A stretch of 64,000 nucleotides of DNA from Paracamarosporium sp. OC-R06-R3. Taxonomy: Eukaryota; Ascomycota; Dothideomycetes; Pleosporales; Didymosphaeriaceae. The notes under the pieces are model-generated. The model saw only the letters and a program-made list of their open reading frames with translations. It had not been told where the DNA came from and ran no database searches. Numbering within the stretch: position 1 is the stretch's first letter; each line of letters opens with the position of its first letter. The stretch lies in the NCBI GenBank assembly GCA_019828545.1, contig JACVRA010000109.1, forward strand, positions 124,001 to 188,000. Direction: 5' to 3'. The position numbers and the translations under genes were made by a program. Of the stretch, positions 1 through 11,981 are shown one piece after another.

Positions 1-683
1 CCGGTACATGAGCGAATCGCCGTGATCGTATCTGTTGCTTGCGCCAGCAGGTATATGTGCGTGCCGCGCTACGCTCTGGGAACCTTTCCCTAAGGCGCAC
101 ATAGTTAGGAGGTCACTCCTCGGGCAGCCGCCTTCGCATACCGATCCATTCGCCGCATCAGAATTCGTCAGTCATCTTTCACAAGCGAGTTTGTCCAATG
201 ACGGTACAGTTCTAGTTTGGGGATTTACATCCGATAGCGCAGGCTTAGGAACGATGTCATACGCAATGTACCGGTTCAAGATTAACTGCCCCGCATGTGC
301 GATGGCGTTGGTTGCCTTGTGCCGTCTCTGCGCCAACACTGATCGGAACTTGTACACATAACAGACCGGCACGGAGGGACCAACATGGCTGATTACGCAA
401 AAGGATGCTTTCGCTTACCGAATAGTTGCCCTTGGTTGAATGAATGTAGGTACATATGTACGTATGGACGCCAACATCGAGGCCAACCATAAACACGATG
501 CGCTAAACGACCGGAGCTTGTTACTAGAGCTTGTTACAACTGATACCTGGAATATGATGAGCAGGCTGTTGTCTTGTTTATTCCTCGTGCGAAGCTTTCG
601 TTCACACCTGGTCTTTAATTGCTCGTGCCAGGTACCCTTGGATTCTTCCGTCTTTTAACTTCGACACACTGCACTCATTTCTC
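1..683. other. Upstream region of the cluster regulator
   Basis: No convincing gene is seen. The open frames here lack recognisable domains and overlap one another on both strands. The last few hundred bases presumably contain the promoter of the Zn2Cys6 regulator that starts at 684. Confidence 0.5.
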
Positions 684-2812
684 ATGGACAACAACGACTT
701 GTCGCCCGGGCATATACTCCGCAGAACTCGCCGCATTGCTTGCGATGTCTGTCGAGAGCGCAAAGTGCGCTGCGATCGTCGCCAGCCCAGCTGCGAACGA
801 TGCATGCGTCTGGGGAGCCGGTGCACATACACCTTGACCGTCGTCCAAAAACGGCCCACGAGTTCTGGAGAGATGGATGTAAGAGTCCATGAGCTTTTGG
901 CCCAGATGCAGTCGAGATTAGGTGCGGCCGATCCCGTCTACGCCGTACTTCTGCATTGGGAAACTGACCGACTTGATTAGCGCGAGCGGAAAGTCAGCTA
1001 GCTTTGGGAAACGTGCAGCCGCCCCAGACGCCACTCACGATCCCCGACACCAACAACACTACGTCGCTGCCGTTGAGCTATCGTGACCTACCTGGTTGCC
1101 TGTCAGAGAGCCCGGCAGGCTCGAGCAATGGCTCGTCGATGAACACATCCTCCACCTTTCCATGTGATACTTTTCAAAACGATGCATGCGCTTCAGGATC
1201 AGTCACTCCTCTCAACCTCGATGGAACATCGTGGAACGGCTGGATGTATGGGTCCGACTTTATGTCCCCTCCTCTTGCTACGGATAGCTCTGATCTCAAC
1301 ATGGATGATCTATTCGGCTATATTGGCCCCACATCAACTCCGACAGTTCCCGATCCAGAGGTCAGTGACTTTGCTGTCAACCAATTGTGAGTTCTCCTTG
1401 CAGGCATCAGTCATCTCGGATCTAAGTGTTGTTAGTCATGACTCCTACTTTGATACCATCCACCAAGTTCTCCCCATGATCAACCAAAGTAGGTTCGCAT
1501 CAGTGGTGAATGCAGGAACCAGCAAACCCGAACTCGTCGCACTGAAGCACGCCGTCGCAATGGCTGGTGCTACCGCTCACGAGGACAGCATCGAAGCTGC
1601 AGAGCGTTGTTACACTTTGGCACGAAATCATCTGGAACAGGCCGAGAGACAGGATATCGATGATCCGTTTATGACAATCGCTGCAGTGCAGAGTCTCATC
1701 CTCATAGTCTACTACGAATTGAAACGAAAAAGCTTCACACGAACGTGGATGAGCGTCGGTCGCTGCATGAGGCTAGCAAAAGCTCTAGGACTTGATCAGT
1801 TAGATCGCGATAATGAGTCGAACAACGACCTAACATCGATCCTTTCAGCGTGTAAATTAGCTCCCACAAACGACCACTTGGAAATAGAGGAGCGACGGAA
1901 TACCTTCTGGTGTGCATACATCCTTGATTCGTACGTTAGTGCTCGCACCGGGTGTGCGACCACATTTAATCCAATTCAGGTGAGGGTTCTAGGCTCTATC
2001 AACCTCAGATCAAATCCTAACATCGCAACACTACAGACTTCTTCTTTCCTTCCTGTCACATCTTTAGAAGAGCACCACGGTGCAAGACTCCGAGTCCGAG
2101 ACGTAGCTTCGGAGTTAACATGCTTTGGAGACCTATCACCGTTCCGAGGGCTTTCCATTATGGGTGCACTTGCCAGTATGGAGTCAATACATCGCCATGC
2201 TGCTCAAAGCCCGGCGTCTCCCGGAACCAACAACACATATCCGTTCTGGAACGAGCACTTCCGATTGGTTAAGATCATATCGAGCGTGTCTAGCGAGTTG
2301 ATAGCGCCGGATCCTGAGCTGACGTTCTCTACGGATGTTCGGATGCTGATCCTTGCCATCAATATTCACGCGATCACTATCCGATTACACGAACTGGCTA
2401 TTGAGCGATCCGAATGGGATGGAGAGAGGATAGTGCCGATGGCTTTGCTTTCAGAAAGCCATGCTTGCGTGCATCGCGCAGCAATGGCCGTTATCTCGGC
2501 GCTGCGCGCAGCCAAATCGTTGGACAGCAAATCAGTAGGTCGCTGCATTCCCTTTCTTATACTCCAACGCTAACCGTACGATAGACGGTAATTCTCCGAC
2601 AAATGAGCACGTTTACTATGTGGGCACTTTCAGTAGTAGCGAAGGTTCTCACGCGTACACTTACGCTCTCGGGAGATGCGGCTGCGGCACAGGAAGCTCT
2701 GGAAGGACTCCGCGTATTGGAGTTTGCGATAGTAGAACTCGATGGAGAGTCGGCGTCGTTTGGTACCCTGCTTGAAGATGTTGGTGCGCAATTAGCTGTA
2801 TATGCATCATGA
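684..2812 (+). CDS. Zn2Cys6 fungal transcription factor (likely cluster regulator)
   Basis: Probable nuclear DNA-binding regulator of the neighbouring polyketide genes. The N terminus (about residues 20-47) has the binuclear zinc-cluster pattern CDVCRERKVRCD followed by CERCMRLGSRC, which binds CGG/CCG-type sites in this family. The middle and C-terminal parts resemble the fungal-specific transcription-factor domain (YILDSYVSARTGC and similar). Proposed exons: 684-944, 998-1360, 1404-2534 and 2585-2812, all joining in phase, for about 660 residues. GTGAGG at 1980 to CTACAG at 2036 is a likely additional 57-nt intron; it keeps the frame, so the ORF stays open either way. The first splice junction is the least certain. 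It sits at the left edge of the cluster, transcribed toward the other genes. The family is clear; its target genes are inferred from position only. Confidence 0.85.
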
Positions 2813-3452
2813 AAGGATCAAAACCACGTTTCAGATAACGAAAGGGATATGACCATAACAATGTAAAAAGCACGGAAAATGGGAGGGCAGGCAGCCGATG
2901 TTATGGTAGATGCCATGCCCCTTCACCCCATAGGAATTAATACCATTCGACAATGGGTAGAAGAATTAGACATGTTGAATATAGCCTACGCTCTCATCGT
3001 TATTGATATCAACTGTGCTTGGCTAATATGCCTAAAATTGATACTATACCTTACACTAGTGTATCTCATAGTACGAATCGTTTCTACCAACCGACCAACC
3101 TGAATTGATAGCAAGAATGATTCAAAAGAACCACAGAAACACTGCCTAATAAGTGCTACTCATCAGCCAAGATCAGCAGCCTGGTTCGACCGACTAAAAG
3201 TATGAAGGTTGAGGCTGAGGCTTGGATGCATCGTTAGGAAGCAACGGTCGTGATCAGTCTGGTTTTAATTTTTTCAGCATCATATGGCCGTTAGTGACTG
3301 TCAAACATCTTGCAATTGGCCTAGCAGCTCACATACATTGGGAACTGATAATAGACTATTAACACCTACTAAGGTACTTTCCTACTAGTAAGCGGACTCG
3401 CGACTTGTGTTGAATGCCGTGCTTCCCTACGTTCTGCTCCAGCATCCCAACC
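2813..3452. other. Intergenic region, no gene seen
   Basis: AT-richer spacer between the convergent 3' ends of the regulator and the DUF3237-like gene. One open frame (2879-3103) is hydrophobic at its end but has no upstream support or recognisable domain. I see nothing else. Confidence 0.5.
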
Positions 3453-4373
3453 TTACTCCCTGATCGTGCTCGCGACGACCTGCGATATCCGTGACTCAGC
3501 AGTCACAGTCTTGGGGTTCTCGCCAACAACGATTCTACCGTTGCCAACCCAAATAGAGTTCTCCAGGAACTTCAGCTCGGGGGCACCGGTCTTGAACTTG
3601 TGCTCGGTAACTACGGTTGCGTTAGCAACTAGGTTGGACTGCGAAATTTTAAGTCGGAAAGAATTGTATGGCACGCACCGGAGAGACCGAAACCAGTAGT
3701 CTTTGCGCCGGGCTGGCCCGTGAAGATATCGAGGATCTCCTGGTTCAAGGTTACGATAGCATCGTAGTCGGCAGTGATGGTCTTGCACCTATTAGTTACC
3801 TCCGATTTTCGGAGCCTGGGAACTGACCTGGCCGTCGGTAGTCCTGATACCGAGTGAGCCTTACGCATAACCACAAATCGGACAATCGGAGTACCTACCT
3901 AGCAACCGCCTTCACGTTGGGCCTGACATACTTCTTGTCAGGATCAAAGTACATCCAGTCAGCGCCGAAGAAAATATCCGCTTCAATCTTAGGCTCGAAT
4001 CCTTCGACGCTCGTCAACTTTCCGGATGGGCACACCTGCTGTGGTAAGCATACCACATCGCGACCAGACTGTCGGGTCATGGACAAACCCAGTGAATCAA
4101 GTCGGATCCCGCGGCTGTGGCACCTAGAGTTACGCCAACATGTTAGCTTACATGTTGGTTATGCGGCGGTGTGTTGGCGCTAACGCACCGACCTGGCCGG
4201 GGGTCTCGAATTCAACATTGATCTTCTCGGTTAGCATGCGACATCGTAATTCGCGTTAGGCCAAGCCAAGTTATTACCGTGAGAAGAAACGCAGGCTTCA
4301 AAGTTGGGAACCCTGCATCCTGAGTCTTAACTGGCTCAGCCGCAATTGTAGAGGTGCCCGTGGTGGCGCCCAT
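3453..4373 (-). CDS. DUF3237-family protein
   Basis: Small protein of about 193 residues assembled from seven exons. Proposed exons: 4373-4278, 4225-4189, 4123-4089, 4035-3899, 3843-3828, 3781-3679 and 3610-3453. The joined frame matches the DUF3237 layout: an N-terminal LKPAFLLT strand, FETPGQVGATAAGSDL, IFFGADWMYFDP, RTTDGQTITADYDAIV, and a C-terminal TEHKFKTGAPELKFLENSIWVG block. The intron after TTDGQ appears to use an AAG acceptor (3782). The last acceptor may lie further upstream, which would add nine residues. The gene is divergent from the GMC oxidoreductase across about 420 bp, so the two may share a promoter. The family has no well-established reaction that I can cite; it may be a tailoring enzyme or binding protein. 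There is no signal peptide. Confidence 0.75.
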
Positions 4374-4580
4374 GTTGATAAGGAATAATTATGAGAGTTA
4401 AGAAAACTGGAGGTAAGCGTACAAAGGTGCAATCTTGTACTTCAGTTATGTCAGAAAAGCCTTGAGGAGCCCGGACCTCTAGCTAGGCTCAGGTCGCTCT
4501 CTTCCTACGGAGGCGGTTAAGACTTAATCATCTAGTCAGATTTGTATGGTATGCTGATATTAACGGACATGCTGATCCGT

Positions 4581-4618
4581 GCCCGCTCCGCTCTTCACCG
4601 CGGGGAGTAAGAGCGGGC
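4581..4618. promoter_or_regulatory. Inverted repeat in the DUF3237/GMC intergenic region
   Basis: GCCCGCTC at 4581-4588 is repeated as GAGCGGGC at 4611-4618. A second, overlapping pair is CGCTCTT (4589-4595) and AAGAGCG (4609-4615). The stretch also contains CCGCGG. It lies between two divergent cluster genes and is GC-rich against its surroundings. Such CGG/CCG symmetry is the kind of site Zn2Cys6 factors bind; the link to the regulator at 684 is inference. Confidence 0.35.
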
Positions 4619-4793
4619 CGCGATGTCCGTGTTGCTATCATCTGCGCCGTTGTCCGCTATAGCTGCAGCTTCACCGAAGTCCAACCCACTTATCCGCCCC
4701 TCGCATGCATGCACTTACATGTACTGTCTGAATCACGTGCAAACTCCGAAGTCAGACTCGTACAGATTTCGAAGGGTGAACAAGACAGCAGCT

Positions 4794-6954
4794 ATGTCAT
4801 CGTACAGCTACTTGGCCTTACTGGCCTGTCTCGCTTTGGGAACGTATGGCCGCATTGTCGGGTCTAGTTTTGGTCAGATCGGCATTGATGCTACATACGA
4901 CTACGTTGTAGGTTAACCAGAATATTTGACTGAAGAATAAAAGTTTAATCGAGTAAAAGGTCATCGGAGGAGGTATCTCAGGCCTGACGGCGGCAAATCG
5001 TCTTGCATCATCTGGCTCTGCCGTGGCCATCATTGAGGCTGGTGGTTTCTACGAGCATGACAACTCAAACCTGAGCCAGGTTCCCGCATTTGCGACCAGA
5101 TATTCGGGCCAGACACCTGCCGATGCACAGCCTTTGATTGATTGGGGATTTATTACGGAGCCGCAAAATGCACTCTCTGGGCGCACTCTTCGCTATGCTC
5201 AAGGAAAGACTCTTGGGGGAGGCTCCGCTCGCAACTGGTTGGCTTATCATCGGTACGTTGATAGTATGCCCATCACGTTTGTCAATCACAGAACTCATAT
5301 CACGTGCAGACCCAGTAAAGGCTCCCTTGACCAATGGGCGGATCTCGTGGGCGACTCGAGTTACACATTCGACAAAGTGCTCCCATACTACCAACGAAGC
5401 ACCTCCTTTACTCCCCCTAATAACGACAAGAGAAACTCTGATGTAGTACCCAAGTACGATGCTTCTGCTTTCACCGCAAGCGGAGGGCCACTCCGCGTAT
5501 CTTACGAAAACCATGTCTTGCCTTTCTCGAGTTACCTTATAAAAGCTTTCAATGCCTTGGGACTGCGCTCACTAAATGGATTCAACAGCGGAAGCATTTT
5601 GGGATGGTCATCACTCACTTTTACGCTGAATCCCCAAGACGAGACGAGAGACTCTTCTGAGACATCCTTCTTGCAGGATGCCTTGGCAAAGACTTCGTTG
5701 ACTGTGTATCAAAACACGCTTGCGACTAAGATTAACTTTTCTGGGAAAAAGGCTTCCAGCGTCAATGTTCAGAGGAGTGGTGTGAACTATGTACTATCGG
5801 CTCGCAAATCAGTCGTCCTTGCTGCTGGGACAGTACGTATCAGATTAACTGCAAGTGAATTCGGCTCACAATCCAACAGTTCAACACTCCGAAATTGCTC
5901 ACGTTGTCTGGAGTTGGCCCCCAAGATCAACTTTCTAAGCTCGGCATACCCGTTGTGTCAGCTCTTTCTGGCGTTGGCAAGCACATGCTTGTAAGCTACA
6001 ACGCGGATAATGCTGCAAACGCATCCTTTTGCTAACGAGAATATGTCTAGGATCACCCATTCTTTGGCGTGCAATACCGCGTAAATGTGACAACACACGC
6101 CCAGCTCGCCAACCCCAAATTCTTACAACAAGCTACCGAAGACTACCTCAACAAACAAACAGGTCCGCTTACAAATGTGGGAGGCGAAGTTATCGGCTTC
6201 GAGAAAATCCCCGCATCGCTCCGCAACAAATTCTCCTCCAGCTCCCTCAAAGAGCTCTCCACGTACGCTTCGGACTGGCCCGAAATCGAACTCCTTCCCT
6301 TCGCCGCCCCAACACTAAAGGCTCCTACTGACTCAGCCGACTATGTTACTTTCACGATCTCCATGGCTGTCACAACATCTCAAGGCAACGTCACGCTGGC
6401 TTCGACTGACCCTGAAGATGCGCCAAAAATCAATCCTAACTGGCTCTCATCACTGACCGATCAAGAGGTAGCAGTTGCGGGGATCAAGCGCGCACGAGCA
6501 GTTGCGAAAGCTACTGGCATTACAATTGGGAGTGAGTTCTTCCCAGGCGAAGATGTACAGAGTGACGCACAGATTCTGGAAGCCGTCAAGCAGAGTCTCG
6601 GACCAACATTCCATGCTTCGGGGACATGTAAGTGATATTCTATATGCCCATATCCTTATATCAACAAGTGCGTACCATGGTAAGATAGGAAACCTTACTG
6701 ATTGCTCTGGGGAATCTAGGTGCCATGGGTAAGAGCGCCAGTTCCGGTGCAGTGGTTGATACAAAGGGACGTGTGTTCGGCGTTGAAGGACTTTATATCG
6801 TGGATGCTTCGGTATTCCCACTGCTGCCGCCTGGACATCCGCAATCTACCATTTGTAAGTCTCCGACAAAGGTGTTGATATTTATGTATATTCGGGCTAA
6901 CTATGTGAAGATATGGTGGCGGAGAAGCTTGTGGATGGTATTTTGAAAGCATGA
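4794..6954 (+). CDS. Secreted GMC-family FAD oxidoreductase
   Basis: Glucose-methanol-choline type flavoenzyme of about 598 residues, probably an alcohol/aldehyde oxidase or dehydrogenase acting on the polyketide or a lactol. Proposed exons: 4794-4907, 4960-5252, 5310-5832, 5880-5990, 6051-6627, 6720-6854 and 6911-6954; every junction keeps the frame. The start gives a signal peptide ([19 protein letters not shown]). The FAD-binding VIGGGISGL motif follows the first intron, then GMC signature 1 ([12 protein letters not shown]), signature 2 ([17 protein letters not shown]), FHASGTCAMG, and a C-terminal VDASVFP...PPGHPQST block with the second active-site His. Length and motif order are normal for the family. 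It is divergent from the DUF3237 gene and tail-to-tail with the flavin monooxygenase. Confidence 0.92.
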
Positions 6955-7405
6955 TGTGGTGCGGGATGGGTGGTAGATGCGATCAGGGTTCATCTGTAGT
7001 AGTATATATTGAGCTACAAAAGAACTGCATAGATGCAGGTCACACCTGCGGCCAAAGTTTACATGCCGAACATACATTATTGGAACATGTTCTTTTATGA
7101 AATACAAATCTAAGATAATAAAGAAACCATGAAGCATGTAGTTTCTATGTGGAACAAGCTTATACTATGGATGAAATTTCCAAAGATTGCTAAAACAGGC
7201 GTCGTAGATGTCCTAGTTGCACGACAGTCAGAAACATGTTTAAATGACACAACACTTGTGGAAAAATGGTATCGAGTATAGATAAGGATATATTCAACTT
7301 CAAGGTCGTTCTCATGAGCCCACTGCTTCAATCTGCGGCTCTCGCTTCCAACTTGCGCCAACCCCCTCCCCCTCCCAAACAGAACTCCGCATACCCGCGC
7401 TCAGA
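6955..7405. other. Convergent 3' intergenic region
   Basis: Spacer between the 3' ends of the GMC gene (+) and the flavin monooxygenase (-). It presumably holds both 3' UTRs and polyadenylation signals; no gene or repeat is seen. Confidence 0.5.
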
Positions 7406-9374
7406 TCAGCGGCTGAGGACGCTGACAGCGGAGTACAAGGTTGCGAGTAAGACACCGACGTACAGCGCCCATGCACTCAAAAGAGTCGAGCTGCCTTTGT
7501 CTGCTGCGCTATGCGCCTTGCTACCCAAGGTGCCAGTTACTGTCTTCTTTTTTCCTTGCTTGGCCTGTGCAGCCAAGAACTCATCAATGAGTCCGTTAAA
7601 GTCAGATGGCTTGTAAGGGGTAAACATTTCCGCGATGGCATTCGGCTTGCGGTTGGTGCGGATGCCGAGCTCGCGGCACAATGTATCGATGTACTGCCCA
7701 GCTGATTAGTAAAGAACGTCATGAATACGAAGAAAATGAACGTACAGCTAGGTAGTCATAGATAGAATAAGCATGGCGTTTGCCCATGGATCCATAGCGT
7801 TTAGCTGTCCAGGCATTCCAGACCGCAATTTCCCTGTCCATGTCATCCCGCGGCGGGGTATCAATCATACCAAGCATCCAGGCAATGCCCCACAGCGCCT
7901 GCACTTCAGCAACAAGCGGTGTGTACACAGAGTGAATCTGTCCGGGGAAGAAGATGGAGCGATCATTGTCAGCGGCCATTTCAGGAGAGATAAGACGACG
8001 GTACAGTCTCCAGGGGCGCTTGGAGCTGGGAGATTCGGCTGACGTAGGTGGGTTTTTCAGCATTGGTAGCAGTTCATTCACGGCTTCTGCGCCTTCGAGA
8101 TCAAGCTTCCGCCATTTCTCGGTCATGTCTGAGGGAGAAGGAAGACCAAGTTGCCCCCGTAGCTTCTCATCGAACGCTGAAAGGTTCGCTGTCCAACCTG
8201 TGCATAGAAGGACGTGATCTGTGTGGAGTTTGGTACCATTACGGAGTTCCACCACATCGCCTGAGTGGAACGAAACGGGGTCAGTTCGATGAACTGTGCA
8301 CTGTCCCTCATGGAAAGTCTTCCAGAAATGGGGCACAGACGCAAGACCAAGGCCGGAGTTGCACCAGAAGATACTGCATCAAAGTAAGTACACAGTTGCC
8401 AGAGACATAAACAACTTACCCGTAGCCTGGAGGATACGGTCGAAGTTTCTCAGCATTCGAGTTCTTCAGATATCCAGCGTGTGACTCGGCGGCTCCTGCG
8501 ACACAGCGCCAGAACAGCTTGGTGAAGGCTCGGCCCACGGGGTTTCGGTGAAGTGTGTTGTACCAAGCACCTTCGGTGGCCAAAATAGCAGGGCTGAAAG
8601 CGGCCAGTGCACGTGTAGCCATGACATCGACTGTGTTCAACACCCAAAGTAGCCTAGGCGGCATAATGGCAAGTGGACCTGACCCTTTGCCCTCTTCCCG
8701 GATGACCCAATCCACTTGCTTACCAGCCTTGAGGAGAAGGAATACGGCATCGTATGATGATTTGGCGGCACCGACAACAACCGCTCGCTTGGTTTTAGGT
8801 CCTCTCAGAGCCTCAAGTGACGAGCCTAGCTGGGATGAGTGTATGATTGGCTTCTCAAAGGATTCCTTTGGTAGATCAGGGACGTAAGGATCAGATGAGA
8901 CACCAGACGCGTAGATTATCTTATCGGCAACGATAGGATCCTTTTCATCGAGGGATACAAGCCATTTATTTTGGTAGACTCGCTCGACTTTAACAACTTG
9001 AGTTTCCAGCCTGGTGCGACGCTCGAGATCGTGATCCTTAGCGAAAGAGAGCAGATAGTTGTTGATGGTCCGACCGGAGATATATCGATCTGGCGACAGA
9101 CCTTCTTTCTTCATGGGGTAGGATGAGTACTCGAAGAGACCATGGCCAACTTGAGCAAAGAGATCAGGATAGATCTTCTCCTTGCTCCACACTCCGCCAA
9201 TGGATTTGGCATTGTCAAGAATGACCAGATTGGTCTTGGGTGCAAGACGAAGATACGTCTGTGCGGCAATCAATCCATACCAGCCTGCATTTTTGAGTTA
9301 GCGCTCTTTCCATTGGTGCATGCTTGTGGAATTTACTCACCTGCGCCCACGATGACCACGTCAAAATGCTCCAT
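7406..9374 (-). CDS. FMO-type flavin monooxygenase with C-terminal membrane anchor
   Basis: Flavin-dependent monooxygenase of about 604 residues, expected to hydroxylate or Baeyer-Villiger oxidise a cluster intermediate. Proposed exons: 9374-9341, 9284-8420, 8373-7746 and 7693-7406. The first exon encodes only MEHFDVVIVGA; splicing completes the FAD motif VIVGAGWYGL. Further features are the IGGVW segment, a second dinucleotide region (RAVVVGAAKSSYDAV, with Ala for the second Gly), and LLCTGW near residue 360. The C terminus has one hydrophobic helix (STLLSAWALYVGVLLATLYS), suggesting anchoring to the ER or vesicle membrane. It is divergent from the membrane-protein gene across about 350 bp. 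Class A or B chemistry cannot be told from motifs alone. Confidence 0.88.
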
Positions 9375-9727
9375 GAATGCGGTGTTGAATCCCAGTGGAG
9401 GCGTGCGATACAATCATGAGCACATTTAGAGCGAGACAAGCCGTCTATTTTGCAGTTCACGTCGGATGGAGCTGGGTCGGAGACTTGTGCAGCTGCTCGG
9501 ACCGGCGGTCTCCGTCCCGCTCTCCGAAACTGCCACTCGGCGCGGATACCACAGTTATCATGTCATTCTCGAAAGATACAAACTGAACTTCGCCAGACAT
9601 ACTGCCGCGAAGGCTTGTTGTAAACAGTATACAGCGTTTCGTCGTCCGTTCGCGTCGCACCACCCTTTCAAAGTCGGATCGCCTACCAAAGACACAGCAT
9701 CATCTTTGACACCTCACAGCTACAATT

Positions 9728-10848
9728 ATGGTTTCCTGGCGCAATCTTTTCGTGGCTTACGCCGTTTTGGGCGTTGCTGCGCTTTGGGCGAGCATGCTCG
9801 TGAATGGGACATTGGATGCCATCGACAAGGCCAAATCCGCCCGCGAGCTCCCGAGTGGCCGCACACTTCTCACTAGCATAACCGGAATTCCTCTGATAGA
9901 TGGCGCGCTGTCAACTCTGGTTGCCTTCTTTGATGGAATTACCAACGGCTCGGTTCTGCAGTCACACCTGCTGATCGTGGACCTTCTTAGTGTTATCCAA
10001 TGTGTGGCCATTTGGATGGTGGTAGATGGTTTCAGCTTGGTTGAGTTTGACCCATTTGTGCGCAGGTAAGGTCACGATATTACTTCACGTGTAGTGAATG
10101 ATACTAACTCTCACGACATAGTCCAGCGAGTTGGGGTGTCAGCTGGAACGCCATTGGCATGGCTATAATACTCCCGGTGTACTGCGCATACCGAGTGGTC
10201 ACACCACATGATCGTGAAAGCGGTTTGTCTGTCGGAGACAGCTACGCAATCTTCTTTTCATCCGCTGTCTCTTTCGTTCCTGCGATTCTTTTGGGTCTAC
10301 CTCAATTGAAATCCTGGAGCGTGACCCAGCAACAGGTCCTTATCCTGCTGTACCAGTTGTCGCCTATAATCTTCAGCGTTACGCAGACGCTTGTGGCACG
10401 ATTGATCAACCTCTTCCAATACAGGATCGAGACGAATGCCAGCTGCCGCACCAACGTGACGCGAGTGTATATTGTCGCAGCTGTGGCCGCAAGCACCGCG
10501 CATCTCTACGTGCTTGCGAGAGCACTTGGTTCGGGTTTGCTGTTGGCTGTCTTCCTGCCTCGTCCAGGCACACTCGCCGATTTCCCCGCCGATCACATCA
10601 CAGCTGGCGCCCATCTCTTCACTCAGTATGACGTTCTCATCACGGGTCTTGCGATACTGACTTGGATCTGGTCTCAGGTGGGCACATATGGAGAGACGTT
10701 TGGTTCAAAGTCGACGATAATGGTGGCATCGGTACTTTCGGCAGTGTTGTTGGGCCCAGGCGCTACACTCATGCTTGCCTTGTGGGCTCGTGATACCTAC
10801 ATCACGCCAATCACCATTGCGGAGAAGAGGAGGTCCGTGAAAGGGTGA
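9728..10848 (+). CDS. Multi-span membrane protein of unknown function in the PKS cluster
   Basis: Two exons (9728-10065 and 10122-10848) give about 354 residues with roughly seven or eight hydrophobic segments: one at the N terminus (LFVAYAVLGVAALWASMLV), then segments around IVDLLSVIQCVAIWMV, AIGMAIILPVYCAYRVV, YAIFFSSAVSFVPAILLG, VLILLYQLSPIIFSV, VYIVAAVAASTAHLYVLA, LITGLAILTWIWSQV and VASVLSAVLLGPGATLML. No transporter or cyclase signature that I recognise. It lies head-to-head with the flavin monooxygenase and directly upstream of the PKS, so a cluster role (membrane-bound cyclase, exporter or scaffold) is plausible but unproven. Integral-membrane cyclases are known in fungal meroterpenoid clusters, but similarity to them is not visible here. 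Confidence 0.8.
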
Positions 10849-11653
10849 ATAATCACATGTCTTCACAGCTACATGCGAAGAACGCAATGAAGGTTGGATG
10901 GGGTGGCACAGAAATGGATGGGGCACTGGTGATAGGGTAGGAAGGTGGAAGTGTGAGGGCAGATGGAACGAACGGCTACTTTTGAACGAGCGATAACAGT
11001 GGGGCATGTGGCACGCGGTGTATCTATATAGATAGTCATAACATTTCTTACTCAATGATGATTCACTCGCTTTCAACCCGTTTCGTCGACTCTGAAGATT
11101 TTGCATTCCATACAGTGGTGAGAAGACTTGAGAATAGTTCCCCATTCCAGCCACACTCTACCAAGTGTTTAGAGCCACCGACACTAGAGACTTCCATTGG
11201 AACAAGGAAAACTTGAAGCTCTCTTCTCCAAATGGTGAACCCCGGCCCAATCGTCTAGATTCATATAATGCCGAATCAACTCTGGATGAACTCATTTGAG
11301 ATCACCAACACGAATATATCAAGCGTTTTTCTCAGCTCTGTTGGATTGAATCACGTGTTCTTGGTGCCAAGACTTCACGTCGATCGTCGCTCAGGTACCG
11401 AAGCACCATCAACAATTCCTGTTACAACCTTCGCAACGTGCAGCATGAGGTGGTTTGGTTAAGCTAGTGGCCTCTAACGAGTATCGCTGAAATGCCTCTT
11501 CATCACGTGTGGTGCACATATCCATGTGCTGTTGGATTTTGACCGCTAGCGAGGTAAGGGCACCAGAGGTACACCCTGACGCGTTGCGATGGCGATCCGC
11601 CTGTTGCGCGATTACTATCGTTCGGGTTTGAACCGGGAATTTATGATTGTCAT

Positions 11654-11687
11654 TTCCCGTAGCAAACGTTGTAAATTCCCGTAGCAA
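11654..11687. promoter_or_regulatory. Direct repeat TTCCCGTAGCAA upstream of the PKS
   Basis: TTCCCGTAGCAA occurs at 11654-11665 and again at 11676-11687, a 22-bp period (about two helical turns), roughly 300 bp before the PKS start. Just downstream, CGCTCCGCT at 11690-11698 also occurs at 4584-4592 between DUF3237 and GMC. A regulator site is inference. Confidence 0.3.
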
Positions 11688-11900
11688 CACGCTCCGCTGT
11701 AAGCCCGTCCCCGCATATGTGGCGGGAGGATTGCCCAGCGCCGACGCAAGTCCGTTGGTGTAAGTTAGTTGAGCCTCAATACCCGTGGGTGCATATCGGC
11801 GCTTCGGAGGCTCAGCGCCGTTTGACGCGCTGACGCTCGAACGAGCACCTATAATCCCATGGCCTGCTCTATCAGTGAGAGGCCAGGAGCCCTTTCCCAC

Positions 11901-11938
11901 CAGTCTCCAGTCTCCAGTCTCTAGTCTCCAGTCTCTAG
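11901..11938. repeat. Short 7-bp tandem repeat in the PKS leader
   Basis: About five and a half copies of CAGTCTC/TAGTCTC, ending some 40 bp before the PKS ATG, so probably within the 5' UTR. Confidence 0.7.
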
Positions 11939-11981
11939 TTTCGGCTCAACCACACGCACTCAACCTGCAACCACAGCAAAC

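Larger units (their letters stand above)
10849..11981. other. Region upstream of the HR-PKS
   Basis: About 1.1 kb containing the 3' end of the membrane-protein gene and the PKS promoter and leader. The minus-strand open frames have no recognisable domain. Two short repeats that may matter are listed separately (11654-11687 and 11901-11938). Confidence 0.5.
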
